This document shows, piece by piece, positions 24,949 through 33,459 of a stretch of 64,000 nucleotides of DNA. The notes beneath the pieces are model-generated. The model did not search any database and was not told where the DNA came from. It was given only the letters and a program-made list of their open reading frames with translations. The stretch's first letter is position 1; every line of letters begins with the position of its first letter. Origin of the DNA: Haloechinothrix halophila YIM 93223 (GTDB lineage: Bacteria; Actinomycetota; Actinomycetes; Mycobacteriales; Pseudonocardiaceae); the NCBI RefSeq assembly GCF_000504245.1, contig NZ_KI632509.1:2585751-2649750 (forward strand), given 5' to 3'. Both the position numbers and the translations under genes were made by a program.

Positions 24949-26556
24949 GTGACCGAAACGACCCTGTTGACCGGCGGACGGATTCACTCACCCAGCTCAC
25001 CCGACGCGACCGCGATGGCCGTCACCAACGGCACCGTGGTGTGGGTGGGCCAGGACGGTCCCGGTCGCGCGTTACACCCGGACGCCGAGGAGATCGACCT
25101 GGACGGCGCGTTCGTCGCGCCCGCCTTCGTCGACGCCCACGTGCACGCCACCGCGGCCGGCCTGCACCTGTCCGGCGCGGACCTGGAGCGGGTGCGCGAC
25201 GCGGGCGAATTGCTGGCCGCCATCGCCGAAGCCGCCAGGGACATCCCGGAGGGCGGAGTCCTCATCGCGCACGGCTGGGACGAGACGACCTGGACCTCGC
25301 CGCGCCTGCCGAGCAGGGCGGAGATCGACGACGCCGTCGGCGGCGTGCCCACCTACCTGAGCCGCATCGACGTCCACTCCGCGCTGGTCTCCACCGCACT
25401 GCTCAACCTGGCACCCGACGTCACCGACGTCGGCGGCTACACCCCGGACGGACCGCTCACCGCCACCGCACACCATCACGTGCGCGCCATGGTCCGCCAC
25501 AACATCGCCCCCGAGCAGCGCGCCACCGCGCAGCGCGCGTTCCTGACCACCGCCGCCGCGCACGGCATCGTCAGCGTCCACGAGTGCGCCGGACCCGACA
25601 TCAGCGGCGTGGCCGACCTCGCCGCGCTCATCGACCTCGCCGAGGACCCCGGCCTGCCGGACGTCGTGCCGTACTGGGGCGAGCTGGCCACCGATGAGGC
25701 CGTCATGCGCGCGAAGGAACTCGGTGCACGCGGCCTGGCGGGCGACCTGTTCGCCGATGGCGCCATCGGCTCACGCACCGCGTGCCTGCACGAGCCCTAC
25801 ACCGACGCGGGCGGCACAGGGGAGCGCTACCTCGACGCCGAGCACATCGCCGCACACCTCGTCGCATGCACCGACGCCGGGTTGCAAGCCGGATTCCACG
25901 TCATCGGCGACGCCGCGCTGTCCGAGATCATCGCGGGGTTCACCGAGGCGGAACGCCACCGCGGCAGGCGCGCGCTCGTCGCGGGCAGGCACCGCCTCGA
26001 GCATCTCGAGATGATCGACGAGGAGCAGGCCACCCAGCTCGCCGCGTGGAACGTCAGTGCGTCGGTACAGCCGCGGTTCGACGCGCTGTGGGGCGGCGAG
26101 CACGGCATGTACGTCCAGCGCCTCGGTGCTGAGCGTGCCGAGCGGATGAACCCGTTCGCGATGCTCGCCGCCACCGGTGTGTTGCTCGCGGGCGGCTCCG
26201 ACGCGCCGGTCACGCCGATCGACCCCTGGGCCAGCGTGCGTGCCGCCGCAGCGCATCGCACCTCTCGGCACTCGCTGTCCGCCCGCGCCGCATTCAACGC
26301 CCACACCAGAGGCGGGCACCGCGCGGCGGGCGTCGACGACGGCGTCACCGGCAGCCTCGTGCCCGGGGCGCCCGCGCACTACGCCGTGTGGGAAGCGGGC
26401 GAGCTGCACGTGGCCGCCGCTGACTCGCGGGTCCAGCGCTGGTCCACCGACCCACGATCCCGAGTCCCAGCATTGCCCGCGCTCGGCCCTGACGACGAAC
26501 TGCCGCGCTGCCTGCGCACCGTGCGCGCGGGCGTGACGATCTACGAGGCGTCGTGA
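24949..26556 (+). CDS. Amidohydrolase family protein (YtcJ-like)
   Basis: A 535-residue metal-dependent hydrolase. The beta-sandwich N-terminus is followed by the barrel with DAHVHATAAG (HxH metal site near residue 62), HGWDETTW, FADGAIGSRTACL, HVIGDAA, HRLEHLEMID and GGSDAPVTPIDPW (catalytic Asp). This is the YtcJ/NfdA-like subgroup that cleaves amides such as N-substituted formamides; the natural substrate is not evident. GTG start 24949. It overlaps lnt by 4 bp (GTGA), so it is the first gene of the amidohydrolase-lnt-ppm operon, although no biochemical link to lipoprotein or mannolipid synthesis is known to me. Confidence 0.88.
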   Translation: MTETTLLTGGRIHSPSSPDATAMAVTNGTVVWVGQDGPGRALHPDAEEIDLDGAFVAPAFVDAHVHATAAGLHLSGADLERVRDAGELLAAIAEAARDIPEGGVLIAHGWDETTWTSPRLPSRAEIDDAVGGVPTYLSRIDVHSALVSTALLNLAPDVTDVGGYTPDGPLTATAHHHVRAMVRHNIAPEQRATAQRAFLTTAAAHGIVSVHECAGPDISGVADLAALIDLAEDPGLPDVVPYWGELATDEAVMRAKELGARGLAGDLFADGAIGSRTACLHEPYTDAGGTGERYLDAEHIAAHLVACTDAGLQAGFHVIGDAALSEIIAGFTEAERHRGRRALVAGRHRLEHLEMIDEEQATQLAAWNVSASVQPRFDALWGGEHGMYVQRLGAERAERMNPFAMLAATGVLLAGGSDAPVTPIDPWASVRAAAAHRTSRHSLSARAAFNAHTRGGHRAAGVDDGVTGSLVPGAPAHYAVWEAGELHVAAADSRVQRWSTDPRSRVPALPALGPDDELPRCLRTVRAGVTIYEAS

Positions 26557-28199
26557 ATGACACCGTCAGCGGCACCATGAACGGCACCACGAGCACCGCG
26601 GAGCCGCGGGTGACACAGCAGACGACGGCGAGCCGCGTCAGGGCGCGGCTGCTGCCGATCGCCGGGCGGGTGCTGGCCGCCGCCGCGTCCGGGATGTTGC
26701 TCTACCTGAGCCACCCGCCGCGCGAGCTGTGGTGGCTCGCCCCGCTGGCGTTCGCCGGGTTGGGGCTGGTGCTGCACGGCAGGCGCGCCCGCGCCGGATT
26801 CGGGCTCGGGTTGGTGTTCGGGCTCGCGTTCACGCTGCCGCACCTCGTCTGGATCAACGACTTCCTCGGCGCGCAGATGGGCCTCGCACCCTGGCTGGCG
26901 CTGAGCACGATCGTGGCGCTGTTCGCGGCGCTGGCGGGTGCCGCGATGGCGGTGGTCGCCCCGCTGCCGGGCGGGGCGGTGTGGCTGGCGGCGCTGTGGG
27001 TGCTGCAAGAGAACCTGCGCGGCGCGGTGCCACTCAACGGCTTCCCGTGGGGCAAAGTCGCGTTCAGCCAGCCAGAAGGAGTGTTCACCTCGCTGGCCGC
27101 GCTCGGCGGTGTCCCGCTGGTCAGCTTCGCCGTGGTGCTTACCGGCTTCGGGCTCGCCCGGCTGCTCTTGGCGGCCGCCGACCACGTGCGCGGCCGCGCG
27201 CTGGCCGCCACCGCGCTGGCCGTCGTCGTCCCGATCGCCGCGGGCGGGATCATGTGGCCGTTCATCGGCACCGCACCGACGTCCGGCACCGTCACGGTCG
27301 CCGCCGTGCAGGGCAACGCCCCGAACGTCGGCCTCGACCTGCTCGGGATGCGTGATGTCCTTCGCCGCAACCACCTCGCGGAGAGCGAGCGGCTCCAGCG
27401 GGCCATCGACGCGGGTGACCAGCCGCAGCCGGACCTCGTCGTGTGGCCGGAGACCGCCACCGCCGTCGTCGGCGAGGACGCCGCGCTGGACGCCATGGTC
27501 CGTGACTTCGGCGTCCCCGCGCTGATCGGCGCACTGTACGGCCGCGATGACGGCAAGGCCGAGAACGCCGTCATCTCCTGGGATCCTGACACCGGGCAGA
27601 ACGGCCGCTACGCCAAGCAGGAGCTGGTGCCCTTCGCGGAGTACGTGCCGCTGCGTCCGATCGCGGCGTGGTTCACGCCGTTCCTCGACAAGACCGCCGA
27701 CATGGAGTGGGGTACCGGCCCGGCCGTTCTCGACGCTGGTGAGGTGCGTGCGGGTCTGGCGATCTGCTACGAGGTCGCCTACGACTACCCGCTGCGCGAT
27801 GCGGTGCGAAACGGGGCCGAACTGCTGGTGATCCCCACCAACAACGCCTGGTACGGGCCAGGGGAGATGACCTACCAGCAGCTGTCGATGTCGCGGCTGC
27901 GCGCGGTCGAGCACGGCAGGGCCGCCGTCGTCGCGGCCACCAGCGGGGTGAGCGCCATCGTCGCGCCCGACGGCAGCGTGCGGCAGCGAACCGGGCTCTA
28001 CACCGCGGACTCGCTCGTGGCTGACGTCCCGCTGCGCGAGACCACCACGATCGCCACGGTCGTCGGTGCATGGCCGGAGTGGATCATCATCGGTGCCGGA
28101 CTTGCCGCGTTGCTCGGTCGGATAGGGTGGCGGATTCGTGGCCGCGGTTCCTCACGACGAGGGCCCAGCGGCCGGGCCGAGTCGGGGAGGACTGCATGA
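26553..28199 (+). CDS. lnt: Apolipoprotein N-acyltransferase
   Basis: A 548-residue membrane enzyme adding the third acyl chain to lipoproteins. About six N-terminal helices ([18 protein letters not shown] and following) precede the periplasmic nitrilase domain, whose catalytic triad is visible: Glu in VVWPETAT (about 299), Lys in [13 protein letters not shown] (about 355), Cys in [12 protein letters not shown] (about 405). A last helix and basic tail follow. It overlaps the upstream gene by 4 bp and ppm by 4 bp. In mycobacteria Lnt and Ppm occur as one fused protein, so this gene pair is the unfused counterpart. Confidence 0.93.
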   Translation: MNDTVSGTMNGTTSTAEPRVTQQTTASRVRARLLPIAGRVLAAAASGMLLYLSHPPRELWWLAPLAFAGLGLVLHGRRARAGFGLGLVFGLAFTLPHLVWINDFLGAQMGLAPWLALSTIVALFAALAGAAMAVVAPLPGGAVWLAALWVLQENLRGAVPLNGFPWGKVAFSQPEGVFTSLAALGGVPLVSFAVVLTGFGLARLLLAAADHVRGRALAATALAVVVPIAAGGIMWPFIGTAPTSGTVTVAAVQGNAPNVGLDLLGMRDVLRRNHLAESERLQRAIDAGDQPQPDLVVWPETATAVVGEDAALDAMVRDFGVPALIGALYGRDDGKAENAVISWDPDTGQNGRYAKQELVPFAEYVPLRPIAAWFTPFLDKTADMEWGTGPAVLDAGEVRAGLAICYEVAYDYPLRDAVRNGAELLVIPTNNAWYGPGEMTYQQLSMSRLRAVEHGRAAVVAATSGVSAIVAPDGSVRQRTGLYTADSLVADVPLRETTTIATVVGAWPEWIIIGAGLAALLGRIGWRIRGRGSSRRGPSGRAESGRTA

Positions 28200-28960
28200 G
28201 CGAAATCGGTGACACCACGGTGCCTGTGCTGGTGGTGATCCCGACCTACAACGAGCGCGACACACTGGGCGGCGTCATCGAACGGATCAACGAGACCCTG
28301 CCAAGGGGACACGTGCTTGTCGTCGACGACGGTAGCCCTGACGGCACCGGTGAGCTGGCGGACGAACTCGCCGCTACCGACGAGCGGGTGCACGTGCTGC
28401 ACCGCGCCGAGAAGGCAGGGCTCGGCGCCGCCTACATCGCGGGGTTTCGCTGGGGGCTGGCACGGCAGTACGCCACGCTCGTTGAGATGGACGCCGACGG
28501 CTCGCACGCGCCGGAGGATCTGCCGCGCATCCTGGCCGCATTGGAGCGGGCCGACCTGGTGCTCGGCTCGCGCTACGTGTCAGGCGGCAGAGTGGTGAAC
28601 TGGCCGAAACGGCGGCAGCTGCTGTCGCGGGGCGGCAATCTGTACTCCCGGCTCGCGCTCGGCGTCAGCATCAGAGACATCACAGCGGGCTTCCGGGCAT
28701 ATCGGGCGTCGGTGCTGGAGAAGCTGCCGCTGGACGACATCGCCTCGCAGGGTTACTGCTTCCAGATCGATCTCGCCTGGCGCACGGTGCGCTCCGGGTT
28801 CACCGTCGCCGAGGTGCCGATCACGTTCACCGAACGGGAGCTGGGCGTGTCGAAGATGAGCGGCGACATCGTGCGCGAGGCGGTGCTGCAGGTCGGCCGA
28901 TGGGGCCTCGAGCGGCGCAGGCAGCAGCTCGCCGCGCTGCCGAGACGCCTGAAGCGCTAA
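28196..28960 (+). CDS. ppm1: Polyprenol monophosphomannose synthase
   Basis: A 254-residue GT2 enzyme using GDP-mannose and polyprenyl phosphate to make polyprenyl-phosphomannose, the donor for periplasmic mannosylation, lipomannan and protein O-mannosylation. [12 protein letters not shown] opens the fold; the metal-binding DxD is in VEMDADGSH (about 98-101); GSRYVSGG and the C-terminal [10 protein letters not shown] fit the DPM1-like family. There are no membrane helices, so it would work at the membrane surface beside Lnt. ATG 28196 overlaps the lnt stop (ATGA) behind GGGGAGGA. Its product should feed the MptB-like enzyme at 50961-52622. Confidence 0.93.
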   Translation: MSEIGDTTVPVLVVIPTYNERDTLGGVIERINETLPRGHVLVVDDGSPDGTGELADELAATDERVHVLHRAEKAGLGAAYIAGFRWGLARQYATLVEMDADGSHAPEDLPRILAALERADLVLGSRYVSGGRVVNWPKRRQLLSRGGNLYSRLALGVSIRDITAGFRAYRASVLEKLPLDDIASQGYCFQIDLAWRTVRSGFTVAEVPITFTERELGVSKMSGDIVREAVLQVGRWGLERRRQQLAALPRRLKR

Positions 28961-28972
28961 CTCCCACCAACT

Positions 28973-29015
28973 ACCGTGAAGGCCCCGCAGCGATGTGCTG
29001 CGGGGCCTTCACGGT
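28973..29015. terminator. Terminator between ppm and rbpA
   Basis: A perfect 18-bp stem (28973-28990 with 28998-29015) with a 7-nt loop lies 12 bp after ppm and 57 bp beyond the convergent rbpA stop. It should serve both directions. There is no T-run. Confidence 0.8.
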
Positions 29016-29072
29016 TAGCGCCGATGCGGGGCCGATGCGCGGGTCACGGCGTGCGCGCACGCACGCCAGGCA

Positions 29073-29417
29073 TCAGGCACTGCGGGAGCGACGCTCCTTC
29101 AGCTCGGTGAGGCGCTCGTCGAGCAGCTCTTCCAGCTCGCCGATGGTGCGACGTTCCAGCAGCATGTCCCAGTGGGTCCGCGCTGGCTTAGCCTTCTTCT
29201 GATCGTCCTCGGTGCCGTCGATGATCTTCGACTCGGTGCCGTGCAGCCGGCACTCCCAGACCGACGGGATCTCGGCGTCGTCGGAGAACGGGACCTCGAA
29301 GTCGTGGTCCTTGGGGCAGGCGTAGCTGACGGTGCGCCTCGGCGCGAGGTCGTGGTTACGGTCGGTCTCGTAGCTGACCGCTCCCAGTCTGCTGCCACGG
29401 AGAACACGGTCGGCCAT
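29073..29417 (-). CDS. rbpA: RNA polymerase-binding protein RbpA
   Basis: The 114-residue protein matches RbpA, the actinobacterial factor that binds the principal sigma factor and promotes open complex formation. The N-terminal tail MADRVLRGSRLGAVSYETD is followed by the core with SYACPKDHDFEVPFSDDAE and WECRLHG (its two cysteines), then the basic linker KKAKPARTHWDMLLERRT and the sigma-interaction helix ELEELLDERLTELKERR. AAAGGAA precedes the ATG. A SigR-type promoter lies upstream, as is known for rbpA of Streptomyces coelicolor, so it is probably induced by thiol-oxidative stress. Confidence 0.97.
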   Translation of the reverse strand: MADRVLRGSRLGAVSYETDRNHDLAPRRTVSYACPKDHDFEVPFSDDAEIPSVWECRLHGTESKIIDGTEDDQKKAKPARTHWDMLLERRTIGELEELLDERLTELKERRSRSA

Positions 29418-29754
29418 GTTGTAGTTCCTTTCTGTTCAGGCTCGCGTCAGCCTGTCGGCGCTTACCCTATGCAACGGTGGGCAGGCCGTCAGGATTCCCG
29501 AGTACACCGTCGGAGCGCACTATGTATCGCATCACGCTGCCGCTCTAGCTTGCGGGACTGAGACGCCACTGAACCGCAGACGTGACGACGTTGTGCCCTT
29601 CGACATGCAGATAACCCCCGTTTGGGTTAAGCATTGTCTTAGCCAGCTTGACAGATAACCTTTGCGGTCAACACCTGGGCCATGAGGGACATCACGTCGG
29701 TAACGCTCCGTAGTAGATCGATCGCACGAGCCGTACAAGGGGTGCGTATCGGGC
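29418..29754. other. Intergenic region between rbpA and MFS gene
   Basis: This 337-bp gap lies upstream of rbpA and downstream of the MFS gene, both on the minus strand. It holds the SigR-type promoter (29473-29498) and a weak 6-bp hairpin TAACCC/GGGTTA at 29612-29629 that might end the MFS transcript. A 100-codon frame on the minus strand (29532-29834) overlaps the MFS gene and has no coding character. Confidence 0.5.
29473..29498 (-). promoter_or_regulatory. SigR-type promoter of rbpA
   Basis: On the minus strand GGAAT (29498-29494) is followed after exactly 18 bp by GTT (29475-29473), the consensus for SigR/SigH-class ECF sigma factors (GGAAT-N18/19-GTT). Transcription would begin near 29465, giving a leader of about 50 nt. 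Confidence 0.75.
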
Positions 29755-31179
29755 TCAGATGCGGGTCGGTGGCTGGTTGCCAGCCGCCACGATGGCCCTG
29801 CGTACCGGCACCAGCGCCAGCAAACAGAACCCAACGACGAAGAACACCGTGAGTGCGATGATCGCGGGCCGGAACGAGCCGGTGGCGTCCGCGATGACGC
29901 CGAACAGCAGCGGCCCCATCCACGACGTCCCGCGCTCGGTCATCTCGTACAGCGAGAAGTACTGACCTTCCTTACCGGACGGGATGAGCTGGCTGTACAG
30001 CGAGCGGGACAGCGCCTGGGTGCCGCCGAGCACGAAACCGATGCCAGCGGCGACCGCCCAGAACATCAGCTTGTCGCCAGGCTGCAAGTGGTACGCGGCG
30101 ATCAGCACGCCGATCCACAGCACGAGACAGCCGAGGATGGTGCGTTTGGCACCCACCCGGACGGCGACCCTGCCGAGCGCCCACGCGCCGACGAACGCGA
30201 TGAGCTGCACGACGAGGATCGTTACGGTGAGCACCTGGGGCCCGAAGCCGAGTTCCTGGTCGCCGTACTGTGCGGAGACGTTGATGACCGTCGCGACGCC
30301 ATCGTTGTAGACCAGGTACGCGCCGAGGAACAGCAGCGTGAGCGGGACGGCGCGCGTGCCACGGATGGTGTCGCCCAGCTCCGTGAAGCCTGCCAGCAGT
30401 ACCGAGCGTTCCTCGGTGATCGGTGGCGGATCGCTGCGCTGCACGATGCGGCGCAACGGGATCAGCGTGAACCCCGCCCACCACAGGCCGGACAGCAGGA
30501 AGGCGATTCGCACCGCCTCGCCCTGGGTGATGCCGACCGAGTCGTGCGCGAACACCAGTACCAGCTGGATCGCGAGCGCCAGCGCGCCGCCGAGGTAGCC
30601 GAGCGACCAGCCGCGGGAGGACACGGCGTCCCGTTCGTCAGGATCGGCGATGTCGATGAGGAACGAGTAATACACGATGATCGACGCGCCCGCCGCGACC
30701 TGCCCGATCAGATACAGCAGCGCGGCGAGTTGCCAGTTGTCGCCCGCCGCGAACACCATCAGCCCGATCGCGGTCGCCCCGGTGAACGCGAGCGTGCCGA
30801 GGATGCCCTTACGGTTGTGGCTGCGGTCGTTGATCGCCCCGGTGATGGGCAACACGACGATCTGCGCGATCAGCGCAGCCGCGACGAGGTAGTTCCACAC
30901 CACGCCCGCCGACATCGTCCAGCCGAGCAGGCTGACGTCGCAGCTGTGCAGGCTGCTCTCGGCGCCGTCCGGCGTCACGCACGGGTTGGGGCCGTTGCGG
31001 GCGGTGTTCTGTTTGGCGTCCTCCGTGGCCAGCGCGTTGAGGAACAACGCGCCAAAGGTCGTGGTGACCGAGGTGAACATCGGCTGGGCGGCCCAGTCGT
31101 AGAAGTACCAGCCGCGCTGCTCGCGCTTGCGGGCTCGGGGATCGGCCGCCGGAACGGGGCCGACACGGTCGCTCTGCAT
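29755..31179 (-). CDS. MFS transporter, UMF1/Atg22-like
   Basis: A 474-residue carrier with about twelve membrane helices. YFYDWAAQPMFTSVTTTF near the N-terminus is the hallmark of the UMF1/Atg22-like branch of the major facilitator superfamily, in which yeast Atg22 exports amino acids from the vacuole. A loop of about 45 residues with cysteines follows helix 1 (NPCVTPDG ... LHSCDV) and would face outside. Substrate is unknown. It is monocistronic and divergent from the Rpf-like gene. Confidence 0.88.
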   Translation of the reverse strand: MQSDRVGPVPAADPRARKREQRGWYFYDWAAQPMFTSVTTTFGALFLNALATEDAKQNTARNGPNPCVTPDGAESSLHSCDVSLLGWTMSAGVVWNYLVAAALIAQIVVLPITGAINDRSHNRKGILGTLAFTGATAIGLMVFAAGDNWQLAALLYLIGQVAAGASIIVYYSFLIDIADPDERDAVSSRGWSLGYLGGALALAIQLVLVFAHDSVGITQGEAVRIAFLLSGLWWAGFTLIPLRRIVQRSDPPPITEERSVLLAGFTELGDTIRGTRAVPLTLLFLGAYLVYNDGVATVINVSAQYGDQELGFGPQVLTVTILVVQLIAFVGAWALGRVAVRVGAKRTILGCLVLWIGVLIAAYHLQPGDKLMFWAVAAGIGFVLGGTQALSRSLYSQLIPSGKEGQYFSLYEMTERGTSWMGPLLFGVIADATGSFRPAIIALTVFFVVGFCLLALVPVRRAIVAAGNQPPTRI

Positions 31180-31421
31180 GCCACCTCGTCAGGTCGTCTC
31201 GTCTGGTGGGGCGGACATTACTGGTCGGCGCCGCCGGCAGGGGGATGCGCACGCGGATCGTGGCCAATTCGCAGTCCTGCCGTGGAGCGTGCGACGAACG
31301 AGTGCGTCCGTTCAGCGGTATGCCGGGTGTCGCTCAGCTGGGTTGTTTTCGTCGCATGTGATGCTGATGTGCTCGCTGTGACTCTTGTGGCGGTTGTGTG
31401 CGCTGCTTACCGTGCTGAGCT
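31180..31421. other. Divergent intergenic region, MFS / Rpf-like gene
   Basis: This 242-bp region should hold promoters for both genes. I looked for a ydaO-type c-di-AMP riboswitch, often found before rpf genes in actinobacteria, and saw no convincing conserved core or terminator hairpin. Nothing else stands out. Confidence 0.4.
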
Positions 31422-32123
31422 ATGGGTCGTGATCGCTGGCTGCGTGGCATCACGCGGGGTGCTGTGGTGCTCGTGGTCGCGGCGTTCTCGAGTGTGGTGA
31501 CCGCGCTGCCCGCCGCGTCGGACCCGTCGTGGGAACAGTGGGCCCAGCTGCGGATGTGTGAGTCCAGCGACCGCTACGACATCAACACCGGCACCGGCTA
31601 CTACGGCGCGTACCAGTTCGACCTGCCGACCTGGCGCAGCGTGGGTGGGAAGGGCAAGCCGCACCGAGCCAGTCCCGCCGAGCAGGACTACCGCGCGCTG
31701 TACCTGTACCGGATGCGCGGCTGGCAGCCGTGGGAGTGCGCGAACCGGCATTTCCTCAACCTCCGGGAGGATTCCGACGCGCGCAGCAAGGTGGTGCCGA
31801 GCTACGCCGATGCGGCCTACATCGGTGGCGAGGGGGAGCTCCCGCCACTGCCGGACACCGATGTTGATACCGGGCCAGCGGAGATGCCGCCGTGGCCGGG
31901 CGTGGTGTACGCCTATGGCGACTGCGCGGTCGCGCTGAAGGACTTCCAGCTGCGGATGAACGCCTTCGACCTCGGCTACACCTTCACCGGATCGGGTTGC
32001 TACCGCGACCAGACCAAGCGAGCGGTGCTGGCGTTGCAGCGGGCGAACGGAATCAAGGACTCGGGTCGGCTTGGTCCGAAGACGTGGCGCGCGGCGTGGG
32101 AGGGGAAGCCGCCTCGTCGGTAG
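31422..32123 (+). CDS. Secreted Rpf-like transglycosylase with peptidoglycan-binding domain
   Basis: A 233-residue exported protein. A signal peptide (RGAVVLVVAAFSSVVTALPA) ends near residue 32. The transglycosylase/Rpf domain follows: WEQWAQLRMCESSDRYDINT, where the Glu after Cys is the catalytic acid, then GYYGAYQFDLPTW and the closing Cys in WQPWEC. A second module (about 165-230) fits a peptidoglycan-binding_1 repeat (CYRDQTKRAVLALQRANGI ... LGPKTW). It cleaves peptidoglycan glycan strands, perhaps in growth or resuscitation. The start lacks a clear Shine-Dalgarno. The last 71 bp overlap the convergent phosphodiesterase gene. Confidence 0.9.
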   Translation: MGRDRWLRGITRGAVVLVVAAFSSVVTALPAASDPSWEQWAQLRMCESSDRYDINTGTGYYGAYQFDLPTWRSVGGKGKPHRASPAEQDYRALYLYRMRGWQPWECANRHFLNLREDSDARSKVVPSYADAAYIGGEGELPPLPDTDVDTGPAEMPPWPGVVYAYGDCAVALKDFQLRMNAFDLGYTFTGSGCYRDQTKRAVLALQRANGIKDSGRLGPKTWRAAWEGKPPRR

Positions 32124-32904
32124 CGTCGTGCGGCCACGCGCCGCGTTCGCGCAGCACTGTGCGCAGGATGTCCGGCCGGTCGGTGATGATGCCGTCGACT
32201 CCGATGTCCAGCAGTTTTCGCATGGTCGGGGCATCGTCGACCGTCCAGACGTGCACCTCGGCGCCCATGCGGTGCGCGCGGCGAACGAAGGCGGGGGAGA
32301 CGACGGTGAGCCTGCCCTGCCGCAGCGGGACCTGCGCCATCGTGCCCCTGGCGAGGAAGCCGAGTGGCACGAGCGGGACCTTGCTGGTGGCCCAGACGAC
32401 GCCCGCGGAAACGGGGTCCATCGCCTGCACGAGCTGGGGTCCGCCGAATCTGCGGATCCTCGCGAGCCTGCGCGCGGAGAACGACGCCGCGGCCACCCGG
32501 TCGACGGCCTTGCAGCGTCGGATCGTGCGCAGGAAGGGCTCGACGGCGGCGTCGGTCTTGACGTCGACGTTGAAATGCGCGTTCGGTAGCTCCTCGAGGA
32601 CGTCCTCAAGCCTGCTGACCGGTTCGGCACCGCCGATCTTGGCCCGGCGGGCCTCCGACCAGGTAAGTTCGCTGATCGAGCCGCCCCGGTCGGTGGTGCG
32701 GTCCAGCGTCGGGTCGTGATGGACGACCAGGACGCCGTCCGACGTGGCATGCACGTCGGTCTCGATGTGGCGATACCCCTCGTCCGCGGCGCGGCGGAAC
32801 GCGGGCAGTGAGTTCTCCATGCCGTGCAGGTCGTCGATGTGCCAGCCACGGTGCGCGAAGGCGCGCGGCACCGGCGATGCGAGGTAGGGATGGCGCGAAG
32901 TCAC
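32053..32904 (-). CDS. Glycerophosphodiester phosphodiesterase
   Basis: A 283-residue GDPD-family enzyme releasing glycerol-3-phosphate from glycerophosphodiesters. Catalytic and metal residues are present: FAHRGWHIDDLHGMENSLPA (His-Arg, Glu), HIETDVHATSDGVLVVHHD (Glu-x-Asp, His) and a late NVDVKTD segment. Start chosen at GTG 32904 (VTSRHPYLASP), with GGGAG just upstream; a longer frame upstream lacks family similarity. No signal peptide, so it is cytoplasmic. The C-terminal 23 codons overlap the 3' end of the Rpf-like gene, giving an antisense tail. Confidence 0.9.
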   Translation of the reverse strand: MTSRHPYLASPVPRAFAHRGWHIDDLHGMENSLPAFRRAADEGYRHIETDVHATSDGVLVVHHDPTLDRTTDRGGSISELTWSEARRAKIGGAEPVSRLEDVLEELPNAHFNVDVKTDAAVEPFLRTIRRCKAVDRVAAASFSARRLARIRRFGGPQLVQAMDPVSAGVVWATSKVPLVPLGFLARGTMAQVPLRQGRLTVVSPAFVRRAHRMGAEVHVWTVDDAPTMRKLLDIGVDGIITDRPDILRTVLRERGAWPHDATDEAASPPTPRATSSDQADPSP

Positions 32905-32972
32905 GACTCCCAGTGTGCCGTGTCGGCGTGGCCTGCGGGTAAGCGACGGATGTCTGGTTAGGGTCACATGCC

Positions 32973-33362
32973 ATGGACAGCGGGACTCTCCTCGATTCGT
33001 CACGTGACGAAATTCACGGCGCTGGGGCAGAGGGGACTGGGCGACCACGGCACTGCGAGTGGTGCGGCTCCCGGTTGCCGGAATCCGGTGTGGCCGGACG
33101 GCGGCGCCGGTACTGCGGTCAGGCGTGTCGGCAGCGGGCGTACGAACGCCGCGCCGCCGTACAGCGTGGTGGACTGCCGGACGACGCCGTCGTGCTGTCC
33201 GGCGCCGAGGTGGCGAACCTGCAGGATCGGCTGTTCCAGCTGCGCTGCGCGACGGAGGACGTTCTCACGGCGTTGGACGACGGCGCGTCGGCAGCGGAGC
33301 TGCGGACGTTGCTGTCACATGTGGCCGACGCCGCGACGCAGGCGGAGCGTCTTCGCGCCTGA
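32973..33362 (+). CDS. Small zinc-ribbon protein of unknown role
   Basis: A 129-residue protein with an N-terminal zinc-binding motif, HCEWCGSRLPESGVAGRRRR then YCGQACRQRAYERR, i.e. two C-x2-3-C/H pairs flanking an Arg cluster, similar to MYND/FCS-like fingers found in many actinobacterial hypothetical proteins. The rest is helical (NLQDRLFQLRCATEDVLTAL). It probably binds nucleic acid or a protein. It is divergent from the phosphodiesterase gene with 68 bp between starts. Confidence 0.8.
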   Translation: MDSGTLLDSSRDEIHGAGAEGTGRPRHCEWCGSRLPESGVAGRRRRYCGQACRQRAYERRAAVQRGGLPDDAVVLSGAEVANLQDRLFQLRCATEDVLTALDDGASAAELRTLLSHVADAATQAERLRA

Positions 33363-33411
33363 TGCGGTAATCCGAGCTCGACGAAACGGCACTTGCGAGA
33401 CCCTACCCCCT

Positions 33412-33428
33412 TGAGAGAGACTCTCTCA
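33412..33428. promoter_or_regulatory. Palindromic operator upstream of reductase operon
   Basis: TGAGAGAG-A-CTCTCTCA is a perfect palindrome (8-bp arms, one central base) 31 bp before the reductase start. Its place and symmetry suit the TetR protein encoded as the second gene of the same operon. Confidence 0.6.
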
Positions 33429-33459
33429 CATTAGGAGCCTCTACCTCTGAGGAGGGTTC

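Noticed and set aside
26541-27914. Long 457-codon frame on the minus strand
   Set aside because: It lies antisense to lnt, is rich in Arg/Gln/His with no domain, and is a GC-bias shadow.
29532-29834. 100-codon minus-strand frame after rbpA promoter
   Set aside because: Overlaps the MFS 3' end, odd composition and no start signals.
31180-31421. ydaO/c-di-AMP riboswitch before the Rpf-like gene
   Set aside because: No conserved core or paired hairpins could be recognised by eye.
30088-31500. 470-codon plus-strand frame
   Set aside because: Antisense to the MFS gene, highly charged low-complexity product, no ribosome site.
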